Assembly: GCF_024653915.1 (NCBI RefSeq)
Contig: NZ_JANLGY010000003.1
Location: forward strand, 1 to 64,000
Direction of reading: 5' to 3'
DNA: 64,000 bases
Origin: Sulfuricaulis sp.
GTDB taxonomy: Bacteria; Pseudomonadota; Gammaproteobacteria; Acidiferrobacterales; Sulfurifustaceae
A program made the position numbers and the translations under genes. Position 1 is the first letter of the stretch. Every line of letters begins with the position of its first letter. Shown here in pieces: positions 11,441 through 20,636 of this stretch. Below the pieces are notes generated by a model. That model was not told where the DNA came from, did not search any database, and saw nothing but the letters and a program-made list of their open reading frames with translations.

Positions 11441-11665
11441 GAAGCCATCTCAAAAACGTCGCGAGCGGCCGTCAGCCGGGGGAGACCGGGGCGCAGGAAC
11501 CGGAGTGTACACGGCAGTACATGAGGGCGAGAGCGAAATAGGCGAAGCACCGCTTCGCCCGCTCGCAGCGCCCGCCGCCTGCCAGCGACGGGCCGGATCG
11601 CCGCAGGCGGCCAAGCACCGCTCGACCCCGGATCACGGCCGCGCAGCAGGTTTTGAGATGGCTTC
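11441..11665. mobile_element. 225-bp MITE-like element with 15-bp terminal inverted repeats
   Basis: The stretch between the Sel1 protein and parB begins with GAAGCCATCTCAAAA (11441-11455) and ends with its exact reverse complement (11651-11665). Inside are a TGTAC/GTACA inverted pair near 11503-11521 and a GGCGAAGC/GCTTCGCC stem near 11542. There is no plausible gene, and most of the 317-bp gap 11347-11663 is this element. I see no clear target-site duplication. The right terminus overlaps the parB stop codon by two bases. Family identity (small non-autonomous element or REP-type palindrome) is inferred. Confidence 0.55.
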
Positions 11666-12527
11666 AGCGGATATGGGCCAGAATGCCGTCCAGCTCTTCC
11701 AGGGTGTTGTATTCGATCAGCAGCCGGCCCTTGCCCTTGGCGCTGTGCTGGAAGCGTACTTTGGTGCCCAATTTTTCCGAAAGCCGCTGCGCCAGCGCAC
11801 GGGTATCGGCGTCCATGCGGCTGCCGGAGGATTTGTGCCCGGCGGGGCTGGCCAGCAACCGACGCACGAGATTTTCGGTCTCGCGTACCGATAGGCCCTT
11901 ATCCACCACCTGGTGCGCCGCCTGGCTCTGGTGTTTGCCATCGAGGGCGAGCAGGGCGCGCGCGTGTCCCATGTCCATTTTGCCGGTTTCGAGCAGCTCA
12001 CGCACGTCGGCATTGAGCGTCAGCAGGCGCAGCAAGTTGGTGACGGCCGCGCGTGAACGGCCCACGGCCTCGGCCACTTGTTGGTGCGTCATGTGGAATT
12101 CGTTGATCAGGCGCGTGAAGGCGTTGGCCTCCTCGACCGGACTCAGATTCTCGCGCTGGATGTTTTCGATCAGCGCGATGGCGATGGCGGCCTCGTCGGA
12201 GATCTTGCGCACCACGGCCGGTACCGATTCGAGCCCGGCCAGTTGTGCGGCGCGCCAGCGGCGTTCGCCGGCAATGATTTCATAGCTGCCGGGGGACAGC
12301 AGGCGCGCCACGATCGGTTGCACCACACCTTGAACCTTGATTGAGGCAGCGAGCTCTTCGAGCGCTTCAGGGTTCATGTGTGTGCGCGGCTGATATTTGC
12401 CGCGTTGCAACTGGTCGATGGGAATCTGGCGCAGCTCGTCTTTCTCGCTCGACGTCTCGTAGGAGCCCAGCAGGGCGTCGAGCCCGCGCCCGAGGCGCTG
12501 TGGTTTTCTGGTGGTGGTCGCGCTCAT
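11664..12527 (-). CDS. parB: chromosome-partitioning protein ParB
   Basis: CTP-dependent clamp that loads at parS, 287 residues. The N-terminal CTP-binding domain shows the LQRGKYQPR box and the GERRWRA motif; the central helix-turn-helix region has MTHQQVAEAVGRSRAAVTNLLRLL (about 153-176); a C-terminal dimerisation domain follows. It lies 72 bp after parA. Likely targets are the two parS palindromes at 34652 and 34683. The TGA stop sits on the border of the inverted-repeat element, so the element may have inserted at, or created, this stop. Confidence 0.96.
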   Translation of the reverse strand: MSATTTRKPQRLGRGLDALLGSYETSSEKDELRQIPIDQLQRGKYQPRTHMNPEALEELAASIKVQGVVQPIVARLLSPGSYEIIAGERRWRAAQLAGLESVPAVVRKISDEAAIAIALIENIQRENLSPVEEANAFTRLINEFHMTHQQVAEAVGRSRAAVTNLLRLLTLNADVRELLETGKMDMGHARALLALDGKHQSQAAHQVVDKGLSVRETENLVRRLLASPAGHKSSGSRMDADTRALAQRLSEKLGTKVRFQHSAKGKGRLLIEYNTLEELDGILAHIR

Positions 12528-12599
12528 GGTCTTTTTATCCCCTCCTGATAATTACTTTCTCAAGCTACTTTTTGCCGCCGCAGCATCCCCGCACCTTGC

Positions 12600-13376
12600 T
12601 CAAGCCGCCGCGACTTCTTCTTCGCGGCGCAGCATCTCGCCGGCCAGTGCCAGGTAGGCCTGCGCGCCCTTGGACTGCATGTCATAGGCGATCACCGGCA
12701 TGCCGTGTGACGGTGCCTCCGCCAGACGAATGTTGCGCGGGATGACAGTGCGATAAAGTTTGTCGCCGAAGTGCTGTTTCAACTGCGCCGAAACTTCGTT
12801 GTCGAGATTGTTACGCGGATCGTACATGGTGCGCAACAGTCCCTCGATCTCCAGCTGTGGATTCAGCGTTTCGCGAATTTTGCGAATCGTGTTGAGCAGG
12901 GCCGTGAGTCCTTCGAGCGCGTAGTACTCGCACTGCATCGGGATCATCACCGATTGCGCTGCCACCAGCGCATTGACTGTCAGCAGGTTCAACGCCGGCG
13001 GGCAATCTATCAATATGTAATCGTATTGCGTGCGTGCATTTTCGATCGCGTCGCGCAGACGGCGTTCGCGACGCTCCAGCTCGATCAGCTCCACTTCGGC
13101 GCCGGACAGCTGGCTGTTGGCGGGCACCAGGTCGTAACCGCCCTCGACCGTCACGCGTGCGGCCTCGATCGGCTCCAGACCGATCAGGACTTCGTAGGTG
13201 GTAACACGATTGGCCTGTTTGTTGACGCCGCTGCCCATGGTGGCGTTGCCCTGCGGGTCGATGTCGATCAGCATCACGCGCCGGCGCGTCTTGGCCAGCG
13301 AGGCGGCGAGGTTAATGCTCGTGGTGGTCTTGCCGACCCCGCCTTTCTGATTGGTGATGGCTACGACCTTGCCCAT
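12600..13376 (-). CDS. parA: chromosome-partitioning ATPase ParA (Soj)
   Basis: Deviant-Walker ATPase that moves ParB-bound origins over the nucleoid, 258 residues. The deviant Walker A motif KGGVGKTTTS lies at about residues 11-20 and the Walker A' region at LIDIDPQGNAT (about 36-46). There is no N-terminal DNA-binding extension, so it is the chromosomal Soj type. It lies between rsmG (21 bp) and parB. Confidence 0.96.
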   Translation of the reverse strand: MGKVVAITNQKGGVGKTTTSINLAASLAKTRRRVMLIDIDPQGNATMGSGVNKQANRVTTYEVLIGLEPIEAARVTVEGGYDLVPANSQLSGAEVELIELERRERRLRDAIENARTQYDYILIDCPPALNLLTVNALVAAQSVMIPMQCEYYALEGLTALLNTIRKIRETLNPQLEIEGLLRTMYDPRNNLDNEVSAQLKQHFGDKLYRTVIPRNIRLAEAPSHGMPVIAYDMQSKGAQAYLALAGEMLRREEEVAAA

Positions 13377-13397
13377 CGGGCACTTGCTCCTTCCGCG

Positions 13398-14021
13398 TCA
13401 ATTTACTGTCGCCAGGATGACCATGTGTCGCGCGGCATCGAGGCCCGGTATCGTCAGCTGCTTCACTTCGGCCCGGTATCCGTCCGTGACCGCCGCCAGC
13501 TCTTCTTGGGGGAACACGCCCTTCATAACCAGGAACCGGCCGTTCGGTGCACATAGGTGTCGGCTCGCGGCCAGCATATCAGGAATGGAAGCGAAGGCGC
13601 GAGCAATCAGCGTATCGAATTTTTCCGTCGGATGGAATTTCTCCACGCGCTCCTGCACGACGGCGACGTTTTTCAGACCCAGTTCGTGCAACGCCTGCGT
13701 GGCAAAACGGGTCTTCTTGGCGTTGCTGTCGAGCAGGGTGAACTCAAGATCCGGTCGCGCCAGTGCCAGCGGAATGCCCGGCAACCCGGCGCCGGTGCCG
13801 ATGTCGAGTACCCGCAATCCGTGCAGATAGGGCAACACCGATAGACTGTCGAGCAGATGTCGCGGCACCATCTGTTCGGGGTCGCGCACGGCCGTGAGGT
13901 TATAGGTCTTATTCCACTTTTCGAGAAGTTCGAGGAAATTCAGCAGCTTTGTTTCGGCTGGCGGCGGCAGCTCGAGGCCCATCTCGCGCAGGCCCTGTTG
14001 CAGGCGTTTTTCGAGCTTCAT
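13398..14021 (-). CDS. rsmG: 16S rRNA m7G527 methyltransferase
   Basis: SAM-dependent RNA methyltransferase (GidB), 207 residues, modifying G527 of 16S rRNA. The SAM-binding motif I is VLDIGTGAGLPGIPLA (about residues 72-87), and the upstream segment NLTAVRDPEQMVPRHLLDSL is a family signature. It heads the rsmG-parA-parB cluster. mnmG, its usual upstream neighbour, is separated here by two extra genes. Confidence 0.95.
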   Translation of the reverse strand: MKLEKRLQQGLREMGLELPPPAETKLLNFLELLEKWNKTYNLTAVRDPEQMVPRHLLDSLSVLPYLHGLRVLDIGTGAGLPGIPLALARPDLEFTLLDSNAKKTRFATQALHELGLKNVAVVQERVEKFHPTEKFDTLIARAFASIPDMLAASRHLCAPNGRFLVMKGVFPQEELAAVTDGYRAEVKQLTIPGLDAARHMVILATVN

Positions 14022-14156
14022 GGCCTCCCTGCCCCTCCTCGGGCTATTCGATTTTCATCTTTCGTCCTGCAATTTAAGCCCTCTATCCCTTTTTAGCTAT
14101 GCGCTCGTGGGGGCCTGCACTAAGCTTTTCAAATACCGGTCTTGAAAAGGAATTCC

Positions 14157-14633
14157 ATGAGATTTTGGTATTTGTTTCCTGGCTTGGCCATGCTCGGCGG
14201 GTCCCTGCCAATACAGGCCGCTGATGAAGCGGCGCTGCCCGAGGCATCAGCCAAAGCGGCGGTGTTGATTCCCGGCGTCGTGACACGTTCGCAGTTTACC
14301 CGCGACATCAAAGACCTCGAACCGGTCGATACCATTTCAGTATTGACCAACAACCAGATCCGTATCGTCTATTTCACCGAGATCCACGACATGGCCGGGC
14401 AGACGGTCACACATCGGTGGGAATTTAACGGCAAGATCATCCTGGAAGTACCGATCAAGGTGGGAACATCGCGCTGGCGCGCCTATTCAACGAAAACACT
14501 CATGCCGTCCTGGATCGGCGACTGGAAAGTTTCCGTGGTCGATGCCGCGGGCGGTACCCTCAGCGTCAACACCTTCACTTACCTGAAAAAACCCGAAGCA
14601 CCCACTTCCGTGGCCACCACTCCGGTGCCCTGA
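14157..14633 (+). CDS. exported DUF2914 domain protein
   Basis: A 158-residue protein with a signal peptide (MRFWYLFPGLAMLGGSLPIQA). The mature part has a DUF2914-like core: IRIVYFTEIHDMAGQTVTHRWEF, RWRAYSTK and PSWIGDWKVSVVDAAG. The ATG at 14157 is chosen over an upstream TTG because an AAGGA ribosome-binding site lies about 7 bp before it and it starts the signal peptide. Function is unknown; it is probably a periplasmic or membrane-associated beta-rich domain. It is transcribed divergently from rsmG. Confidence 0.75.
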   Translation: MRFWYLFPGLAMLGGSLPIQAADEAALPEASAKAAVLIPGVVTRSQFTRDIKDLEPVDTISVLTNNQIRIVYFTEIHDMAGQTVTHRWEFNGKIILEVPIKVGTSRWRAYSTKTLMPSWIGDWKVSVVDAAGGTLSVNTFTYLKKPEAPTSVATTPVP

Positions 14634-14666
14634 CCGGAGCAGAGCGAACCTACAGCGGCGGTCAAC

Positions 14667-15302
14667 TCAGACGCCGAGCACGAACACCCACAACACCACG
14701 GCGGAAAAAAGCGCGAGCGCAGTGATCACGCCGCCCCATACGCGGGGTTGGGCCACCACCAGCTTGTCCAGATGATAATGCGGAATGTCGAGCGGCTTCG
14801 TCAGCTGGCGCGTGGACACCCAGCGATTGATGGACTCGGCCCAGTACTTGAGCTTGCCAAGCTTGAACAGCGACATCAGCCCCACCACGATCGCTATCAG
14901 CGCCCCCAAAACGATGAAGGCGATCAAGCTGATCCACAGGCTTTCCCACACGCTGCTTGAAATATCTGCGTCGCCGTAGAGACGTGCCAACAGCCTGCCG
15001 CCGTCCGCGGCACTCATGCCGGTGACAAAGATTGTCCCCTTGATCAGAATCAGCGCCGCGCTCGCCAGCAGAATCGCACCCAGCACGCGCGGATAGCGCA
15101 ACATGGCGCGGTCCGTTGGACGCGGCTTTGCCAGCGGCTTGGTTATCTTGCGCGTGGAAATCCAGCGATTGGAAAACTTGAAGAGAGCGCCCAGCTGCTG
15201 CGGTGCCGCCAGCATCAGCACGCCGATAATCAGCGCAAAAACATTGCCGAAGATCAGCAGCACTACCAGGTAATACAGCATGCTGTCCGGGGTGATCTGC
15301 AT
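14667..15302 (-). CDS. four-TM membrane protein with an internal duplication
   Basis: A 211-residue inner-membrane protein not recognised as a named family. It has four hydrophobic segments in two similar halves. The first half has FSNRWISTRKITKPL then PRVLGAILLASAALIL; the second has SINRWVSTRQLTKPLD then PRVWGGVITALALFS. The repeated unit is a TM helix, an NRW(I/V)STR(K/Q)(I/L)TKPL cytoplasmic loop and another TM helix. The ATG at 15302 is chosen because AGGAGG lies 7-8 bp upstream. Gene duplication and fusion is inferred. Confidence 0.7.
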   Translation of the reverse strand: MQITPDSMLYYLVVLLIFGNVFALIIGVLMLAAPQQLGALFKFSNRWISTRKITKPLAKPRPTDRAMLRYPRVLGAILLASAALILIKGTIFVTGMSAADGGRLLARLYGDADISSSVWESLWISLIAFIVLGALIAIVVGLMSLFKLGKLKYWAESINRWVSTRQLTKPLDIPHYHLDKLVVAQPRVWGGVITALALFSAVVLWVFVLGV

Positions 15303-15379
15303 TGTGTCGCCTCCTGTGCGCGAGTCTGTCCCTGGGGCCAACTTCTTCCCAATTGTAGTCGGTGAAAACGGATGTGATG

Positions 15380-17254
15380 CTAGGCGCGCTTGCGGCGCAG
15401 ATGTATCAGCAGCAGCGAGATGGCCGCCGGGGTCATGCCTGAAAGGCGCCCGGCCTGGCCGAGCGTGGCGGGCCGGTGCGACACCAGTTTTTGGCGCGCC
15501 TCAATCGACAGCCCGTGGACATTCTGATAATCCAGATCCTGCGGCAATACCGTTTCCTCGTGCCGGCGGTGAAGTTCGATTTCCTCCGACTGGCGCTCGA
15601 TATAACCGGCATATTTAGCCTGGATTTCGAGCTGTTGCGCCACCTCGGCATCGGCGACCGCTTCCCCGCAACCGGGAAGGGACATCAACGCATCATAAGT
15701 AACCTCGGGCCGGCGCAGCAGTTCCATCAGGCTGGCCGCACGCGCCAGCGGCTGGCCAATCACGCGAACGACATCTTCCATCGGCAATACTTCCGGATGC
15801 AGCCAGGTTTTTTTCAGGCGCTCCTGTTCACGTGCGATCATTTCACGCTTGTCACTGAAGCGCCGCCAACGGGCGTCGTCAATCAAGCCAAGCCCGCGAC
15901 CAATCTCGGTCAGGCGCAGATCGGCATTGTCCTCGCGCAGCGCGAGGCGATACTCCGCGCGCGAAGTGAACATGCGATAGGGCTCGGTCACGCCGCGCGT
16001 GATGAGATCGTCGATCATCACGCCGAGATAAGCCTCATCACGCCGTGGCCACCACGATGCTTTTTCCTGCACCTGACGCGCGGCGTTGATGCCGGCGATG
16101 AGTCCCTGTGCCGCGGCCTCTTCGTAACCGGTGGTGCCGTTGATCTGGCCGGCGAAGAACAATCCCGGCAGGCTCTTGGTCTCGAGCGTCGGCATCAAAT
16201 CGCGCGGATCGAAATAATCGTATTCGATGGCATAGCCCGGACGCGTGATCACGGCGTTTTCAAAACCCTGAATCGTGCGCACGAGGTCGTGCTGTACATC
16301 AAACGGCAGACTGGTGGAAATGCCGTTGGGATAAATCTCGTGCGTGTTGAGCCCTTCGGGCTCGATGAAAATCTGGTGCCGGTCCTTGTCGGCGAAACGC
16401 ATGATCTTGTCCTCGACCGAGGGACAGTAGCGCGGACCCACGCCTTCGATCACGCCGGTGTACATCGGCGAGCGGTCAAGTCCGGCGCGGATTACCGCGT
16501 GCGTGCGTTCATTGGTGTAGGTGATGTGGCAGCTCACCTGCCGTGGATGCTCTTCACGCGAGCCCATGAAGGAAAAAACCGGCGTCGGTTCATCGCCCGG
16601 CTGCGCCACGAGCGTCGAGTAATCAATCGTGCGGCCATCAATCCGCGGCGGCGTTCCGGTTTTGAGACGCCCGACATTCGGCATCAACTCGCGCAGGCGC
16701 GCGGCCAGTGCATTCGACGGCGGATCGCCGGCGCGCCCGCCCTGGTAATTCGAAAGTCCGATGTGAATTTTGCCACCAAGAAAGGTGCCGGTCGTGAGCA
16801 CCACGGCGCGCGCGCGGAATTTCACGCCCATGGCCGTGATCACGCCGGTGACGCGCCCATTCTCGACAATCAGGTCTTCAACCGTCTGCTGAAACAGCGT
16901 GAGCTTGTCCTGATTTTCCAAGGCCGCGCGTATCGCCGCCCTGTACAGCGTGCGGTCGGCTTGCGCGCGCGTGGCGCGCACCGCCGGGCCCTTGCGCGCG
17001 TTGAGCATGCGGAACTGGATGCCAGCGCGGTCGGTGGCGCGCGCCATCACACCGCCGAGCGCGTCGATCTCCTTCACCAGATGTCCCTTGCCGATCCCGC
17101 CGATGGCGGGGTTGCACGACATCTGCCCGAGGGTCTCGATGTTCTGCGTCAGCAGCAGCGTGCGTGCGCCCAGCCGCGCGCTCGCGGCTCCGGCCTCGGT
17201 GCCGGCGTGGCCGCCGCCGATGACGATGACATCAAATGTTTCAGGGTGCCACAT
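15380..17254 (-). CDS. mnmG: tRNA uridine-5-carboxymethylaminomethyl modification enzyme MnmG
   Basis: FAD-dependent partner of MnmE in making cmnm5U34 in tRNAs, 624 residues. The FAD-binding motif [17 protein letters not shown] lies at residues 13-29, followed by [24 protein letters not shown]. The C-terminal helical domain ends [18 protein letters not shown]. Start and length match GidA (E. coli 629). Its functional partner mnmE lies 10.8 kb away at 28.05-29.4 kb; in many gammaproteobacteria the two are adjacent. Confidence 0.98.
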   Translation of the reverse strand: MWHPETFDVIVIGGGHAGTEAGAASARLGARTLLLTQNIETLGQMSCNPAIGGIGKGHLVKEIDALGGVMARATDRAGIQFRMLNARKGPAVRATRAQADRTLYRAAIRAALENQDKLTLFQQTVEDLIVENGRVTGVITAMGVKFRARAVVLTTGTFLGGKIHIGLSNYQGGRAGDPPSNALAARLRELMPNVGRLKTGTPPRIDGRTIDYSTLVAQPGDEPTPVFSFMGSREEHPRQVSCHITYTNERTHAVIRAGLDRSPMYTGVIEGVGPRYCPSVEDKIMRFADKDRHQIFIEPEGLNTHEIYPNGISTSLPFDVQHDLVRTIQGFENAVITRPGYAIEYDYFDPRDLMPTLETKSLPGLFFAGQINGTTGYEEAAAQGLIAGINAARQVQEKASWWPRRDEAYLGVMIDDLITRGVTEPYRMFTSRAEYRLALREDNADLRLTEIGRGLGLIDDARWRRFSDKREMIAREQERLKKTWLHPEVLPMEDVVRVIGQPLARAASLMELLRRPEVTYDALMSLPGCGEAVADAEVAQQLEIQAKYAGYIERQSEEIELHRRHEETVLPQDLDYQNVHGLSIEARQKLVSHRPATLGQAGRLSGMTPAAISLLLIHLRRKRA

Positions 17255-17294
17255 GGTGGTTCAGGCAGAAGGGAAGGTCAGACGATCACAAACC

Positions 17295-17774
17295 CTATTT
17301 GACTCGGTGAGTCTTATGGTCGGGTTTAGTGTTGAAGATGGTCCAGTAGTAATCGAGTTCCTGCACCACCTGGCGGAACTTGTCGAAGTCCACCGGCTTC
17401 GAGATATAGCTGTTGACGTAGTGGCGATAGGCCATGCTGACGTCGCGCGCATCGGTCGAACTGGTCAGCACCACCACCGGGATGTCCCTGAGCTTCTCGT
17501 CTTCCTTGATAGTCTTGAGCACCTCAAGGCCGTCGATTTTGGGCAGTTTCAGATCCAGCAGGATCATGTCCGGGCGCGGGCTCGTGGACGGGTCTTCGAA
17601 GGCGCGGCGGCGGAACAGGTAATCGAGCGCCTCCTCGCCGTCGCGCACGCAATCCACCGGATTGGCCAGGCGGTCTTCCTGCATCGCGCGCAGGATCAAT
17701 TTGGTGTGGGCGTCGTTGTCCTCAACCAACAGGATGCGAATGGGTAGCGTGGATTTATTGGCTGGCTTGTCCAT
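17295..17774 (-). CDS. single-domain response regulator (Rcp1-like)
   Basis: A 159-residue receiver-only protein. Acidic pocket residues are Glu18 and Asp19, the phosphoacceptor is Asp74 (in MILLDLKLPK), Thr104 is the switch residue and Lys126 is in YISKPVD. There is no output domain. The extended C-terminal helix ending DYYWTIFN is typical of Rcp1-type regulators that pair with hybrid or phytochrome-like kinases. It lies 35 bp downstream of the histidine kinase gene on the same strand, so phosphotransfer from that kinase is the natural inference. Confidence 0.9.
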   Translation of the reverse strand: MDKPANKSTLPIRILLVEDNDAHTKLILRAMQEDRLANPVDCVRDGEEALDYLFRRRAFEDPSTSPRPDMILLDLKLPKIDGLEVLKTIKEDEKLRDIPVVVLTSSTDARDVSMAYRHYVNSYISKPVDFDKFRQVVQELDYYWTIFNTKPDHKTHRVK

Positions 17775-17809
17775 CAGAATGATTACCTCAGCGCACGAAT
17801 GTCCCTAAG

Positions 17810-19924
17810 TTATTCCCCAGCACCAGCATCAACGATAACCGAATCGGGCAGCGATATCCAGAAAGTGCTGCCCCGGCCGGGCTCGGATTCGACCCACAGG
17901 CGCCCGCCATGTTGTTCGACGATGCGCCGGGCGATGGTCAACCCCACTCCGGTGCCTTCCCGTCCCGTATCCAGTCGCTCGAACAACCCGAAAATCTTTT
18001 CCTGGTATCGTTTTTCTATACCGATTCCGTTGTCGCGCACGTAGAGTCGGGCCTCTCCGTCGGTCCGCTCTGCACCAATTTCGAGCACCGGGTCCACCCC
18101 CTTGCGGTGGAACTTCACGCCATTGTCGAGCAGATTTTGCAGCACCTGGCCGAAGCGCACGCGATCCACATGCAGGCGCGGCAATTGGGAGACAACACGG
18201 ATGGTGGCGCGCTCGCGTTCGATGTGGCTGGCACAGCGTGCCTGCACGTCGCCCAGGATTGCGTGAAGATCGACATCTTCCGGCTCGCCCTGAACCTGTC
18301 CGGTGCGCGACAGCAGCAACAGGTCCTCGATTAAATCCTGCATTCCCTGCGTCGCTTTTTGGATTTCCATGATCGACTCGCGTCCCTGTTCCTTGTCGTT
18401 GCGCTCGAGATCCCTGGCCAACATCGTGGCGAAACCGCTGATGGTGATGAGGGGGCTCTTCAGGTCGTGCGAGATGGTATAAACGAAACTTTCCATTTCC
18501 CGGTTGCGTTGTTCGAGCTCGTGGAATAATCGCTCGCGTTCTTTTTCGGCCTGCTTGTGCTCGGTAATATCGAGCACCGCCACCACCATGCGCTGTACCG
18601 GCGAATCCGCGGGAGGAATCGAGACAGACAGCAGGATATTGATCTCTTTCCCGCGCAGGGTCCGGTTGATGGCCTCGGTGGTGAACTGGCGCTGCCCTTC
18701 GGCGATGGCCACCAGCTCCTGTTTGAAAATGCCATAAGATCCATCGGTGAAAATCATTTCAATCGAACCCAGCAGTTCTTCTCTGGAGTCCGCCTCGTAG
18801 AGCCGGAGTGTTGCCTGATTGACATCCAGCACTTTCAGCGCCCGCGCACATTCCGCGACCAGTTCCGGGTATTCATCGCAATAATTTCCCCAGCCTGCAA
18901 AAACTTCGGCGCGGCGTGATTCGATCAGGCGGCGTACCCCGGCGATGTCTTGCTCCCACAACGACACCGAGGCCGTCTCGAAAACCCTCTGCCGTCGGGC
19001 CTCGGTGCGATCCTGCTCATCCAGTGCTGTCTTCAGGCCGCGGTAGGCGCGCGTCGTTGTTCGGTAACGCCACGCACCCATCCCCATGACGGTCAGGAGC
19101 AATAACGAGCCCATGGCCCACGCGATTCGCTGCACCGTCCAGAACGGTCGGGCCTCACCCAGCCATTTAACGTAGATCGCCCGGTATTCGGGCGTGGCCA
19201 ACACCTGCTGAACAGCTTTCTCGATGCGCGCCAGCAAAACCTGCTGGTCCACCCGAACCGCGAGCGCGCGCTTAAGCTCGGCCAGCGGCTCACCCACCAC
19301 CTTGATCTGGTCGGCGACGTTGGCGCCACGCGCGCGATTCCAGGTCCAGGGTTCGGGATAAGCCAGCGCATCCACGTTGCCGCTCAAAAGCGCGAACAGT
19401 GCGTCCGGAAAATCCGGATAGCTCTCGAGATGAATCTCCGGGCGCGGTTTCAGCAACGTCTCGCCCACATTGGCGCGAACCACGGCCACCCGCCGCCCGG
19501 CGAGATCGGTTAAACCGCGAATCGCAAAAGTATCGTTACGGACGAACAAGGAAACGCGAAAGGTCTCGAAGGAGGAGGAAAAACCGAACTCCTTCCGGCG
19601 TGCTTCCGTGTCGCCCAGATTGGGAATCAAATCGGCGCGCCCTTCGCGCAAGGAACGAATGGCTTCGTCCCAGTTGTCCTCCACGCGGTAAGTTACCCTG
19701 AGTCCGGCGCGCTGTGCGATCAGCTCCATGAGCTCGATGGCAAATCCGCCTGGATGTCCGGCGGTATCGAGCTGATATTCCGGGGGCGAATTCCGTGGGA
19801 TGGCGGCAATCACATCGAGCGGCTCCGCGGTGGCGAGGGGCTCGGCCGCCGCTGTTCCGAACAGGCAAAACAGAATCACCGGCAAGAGCCGGAGAAGATT
19901 AATGAATAAGGGTGACGGACGCAT
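17810..19924 (-). CDS. histidine kinase with periplasmic solute-binding sensor domain
   Basis: A 704-residue sensor kinase. Order: signal peptide (1-27), a type-3 family solute-binding domain (about 35-260, with DAIRSLREGRADL-type and NVDALAYPEPW segments), a transmembrane helix (about 266-286), a PAS region with a PAC-like end (about 330-455), a dimerisation domain with His486 in YTISHDLKSP, and an ATPase domain with Asn597, DNGIGI (631-636) and GTGVGL (657-662). It should detect a small polar ligand in the periplasm and signal to the receiver-only protein encoded 35 bp downstream. The gene begins 3 bp after the remnant of a related kinase. Confidence 0.92.
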   Translation of the reverse strand: MRPSPLFINLLRLLPVILFCLFGTAAAEPLATAEPLDVIAAIPRNSPPEYQLDTAGHPGGFAIELMELIAQRAGLRVTYRVEDNWDEAIRSLREGRADLIPNLGDTEARRKEFGFSSSFETFRVSLFVRNDTFAIRGLTDLAGRRVAVVRANVGETLLKPRPEIHLESYPDFPDALFALLSGNVDALAYPEPWTWNRARGANVADQIKVVGEPLAELKRALAVRVDQQVLLARIEKAVQQVLATPEYRAIYVKWLGEARPFWTVQRIAWAMGSLLLLTVMGMGAWRYRTTTRAYRGLKTALDEQDRTEARRQRVFETASVSLWEQDIAGVRRLIESRRAEVFAGWGNYCDEYPELVAECARALKVLDVNQATLRLYEADSREELLGSIEMIFTDGSYGIFKQELVAIAEGQRQFTTEAINRTLRGKEINILLSVSIPPADSPVQRMVVAVLDITEHKQAEKERERLFHELEQRNREMESFVYTISHDLKSPLITISGFATMLARDLERNDKEQGRESIMEIQKATQGMQDLIEDLLLLSRTGQVQGEPEDVDLHAILGDVQARCASHIERERATIRVVSQLPRLHVDRVRFGQVLQNLLDNGVKFHRKGVDPVLEIGAERTDGEARLYVRDNGIGIEKRYQEKIFGLFERLDTGREGTGVGLTIARRIVEQHGGRLWVESEPGRGSTFWISLPDSVIVDAGAGE

Positions 19925-19927
19925 GGC

Positions 19928-20435
19928 TCACGCAGATTTTGAAGCAGCGCTGACAATCACGGAAGCCGGCAGCTCGATCCAGAATGTGCTGCCCTGTCCA
20001 GTTTCGGAATCCACCCACATGCGCCCGCCGTGGACCTCAATCACACGGCGCGCGATAGCGAGCCCCACACCGGTACCCTCGGTCTTTGAATCGGCGCGCT
20101 GGAACAGATCGAAGATGCGCTCGCGGTATATAGAACCGCGATCCATCCTTGGCACGCAAAGCGACCTCGACGTTGTGCTGTGGGCGGCGTGTGGTGCGCA
20201 TCTGGCGCGTGAACTCGCGCAGGCGCTGGTAGGATTCCGGGGTATAGACCTGCTGGTAAAACGCCTTGCCGCCGTAGCGCCATTCTTCCAGGGTATAACC
20301 CCCGAAGGCACGATTGACTTCCAGCGGCCGGCCGTCGAAGTATATCGTCCAGACGGGATCTATCACCCCGTCATCGAGCGTGTCGTCCTGACCGTTCGAT
20401 TCCTCCGGTGACGGATTGTCAGACTCTGGTAGCAC
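19928..20435 (-). pseudogene. remnant of a second PAS-histidine kinase (internal deletion plus frameshift)
   Basis: Two overlapping frames on the minus strand hold the ends of one kinase. The first (from about 20435) encodes a PAS-like segment, FDGRPLEVNRAFGGYTLEEW to VEVALRAKDGS. The second (to 19928) encodes only the end of a HATPase domain: YRERIFDLFQRAD, GTGVGLAIARR and HGGRMWVDSE. The frames meet near 20130-20150, where a PAS core runs straight into the ATPase F-box region. The rest of the PAS domain, the phosphoacceptor His, the Asn box and the first Gly box are missing. The tail closely resembles the neighbouring intact kinase, so a tandem paralogue that decayed by deletion is inferred. 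A start GTG at 20433-20435 is possible, but a functional product is unlikely. Confidence 0.75.
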
Positions 20436-20529
20436 CTGATCTCGCTCCCTTTCTCATGTGGGGCGTTCGGTGCCGCGGCTACAGACAGATCCAGCTTGTT
20501 GGTTATGCGGTTATATATGGGTCTGAGTC

Positions 20530-20599
20530 CATTACGCCCGGCATGTAATGGTCTACATTCGTCTAATGTAACCGAAATTTGCTGCACGGATAGGTGCAG
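20530..20599. promoter_or_regulatory. three consecutive short inverted repeats upstream of moxR and the kinase locus
   Basis: Within 70 bp there are three perfect 6-bp inverted repeats: CATTAC/GTAATG (20530-20535, 20545-20550), TACATT/AATGTA (20554-20559, 20565-20570) and CTGCAC/GTGCAG (20582-20587, 20594-20599). They lie in the divergent spacer between the kinase remnant (minus) and moxR (plus). They could be operators or small transcript hairpins. No protein can be assigned. Confidence 0.4.
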
Positions 20600-20636
20600 T
20601 CTCGTCTTCCCCCAATTGGGTTAACCATTCAGCACC

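Noticed and set aside
15476-17302. 608-codon open frame antisense to mnmG
   Set aside because: It lies opposite a clear MnmG coding sequence, is Arg/His/Gly-rich with no family resemblance, and follows from GC-rich codon use in the true gene.
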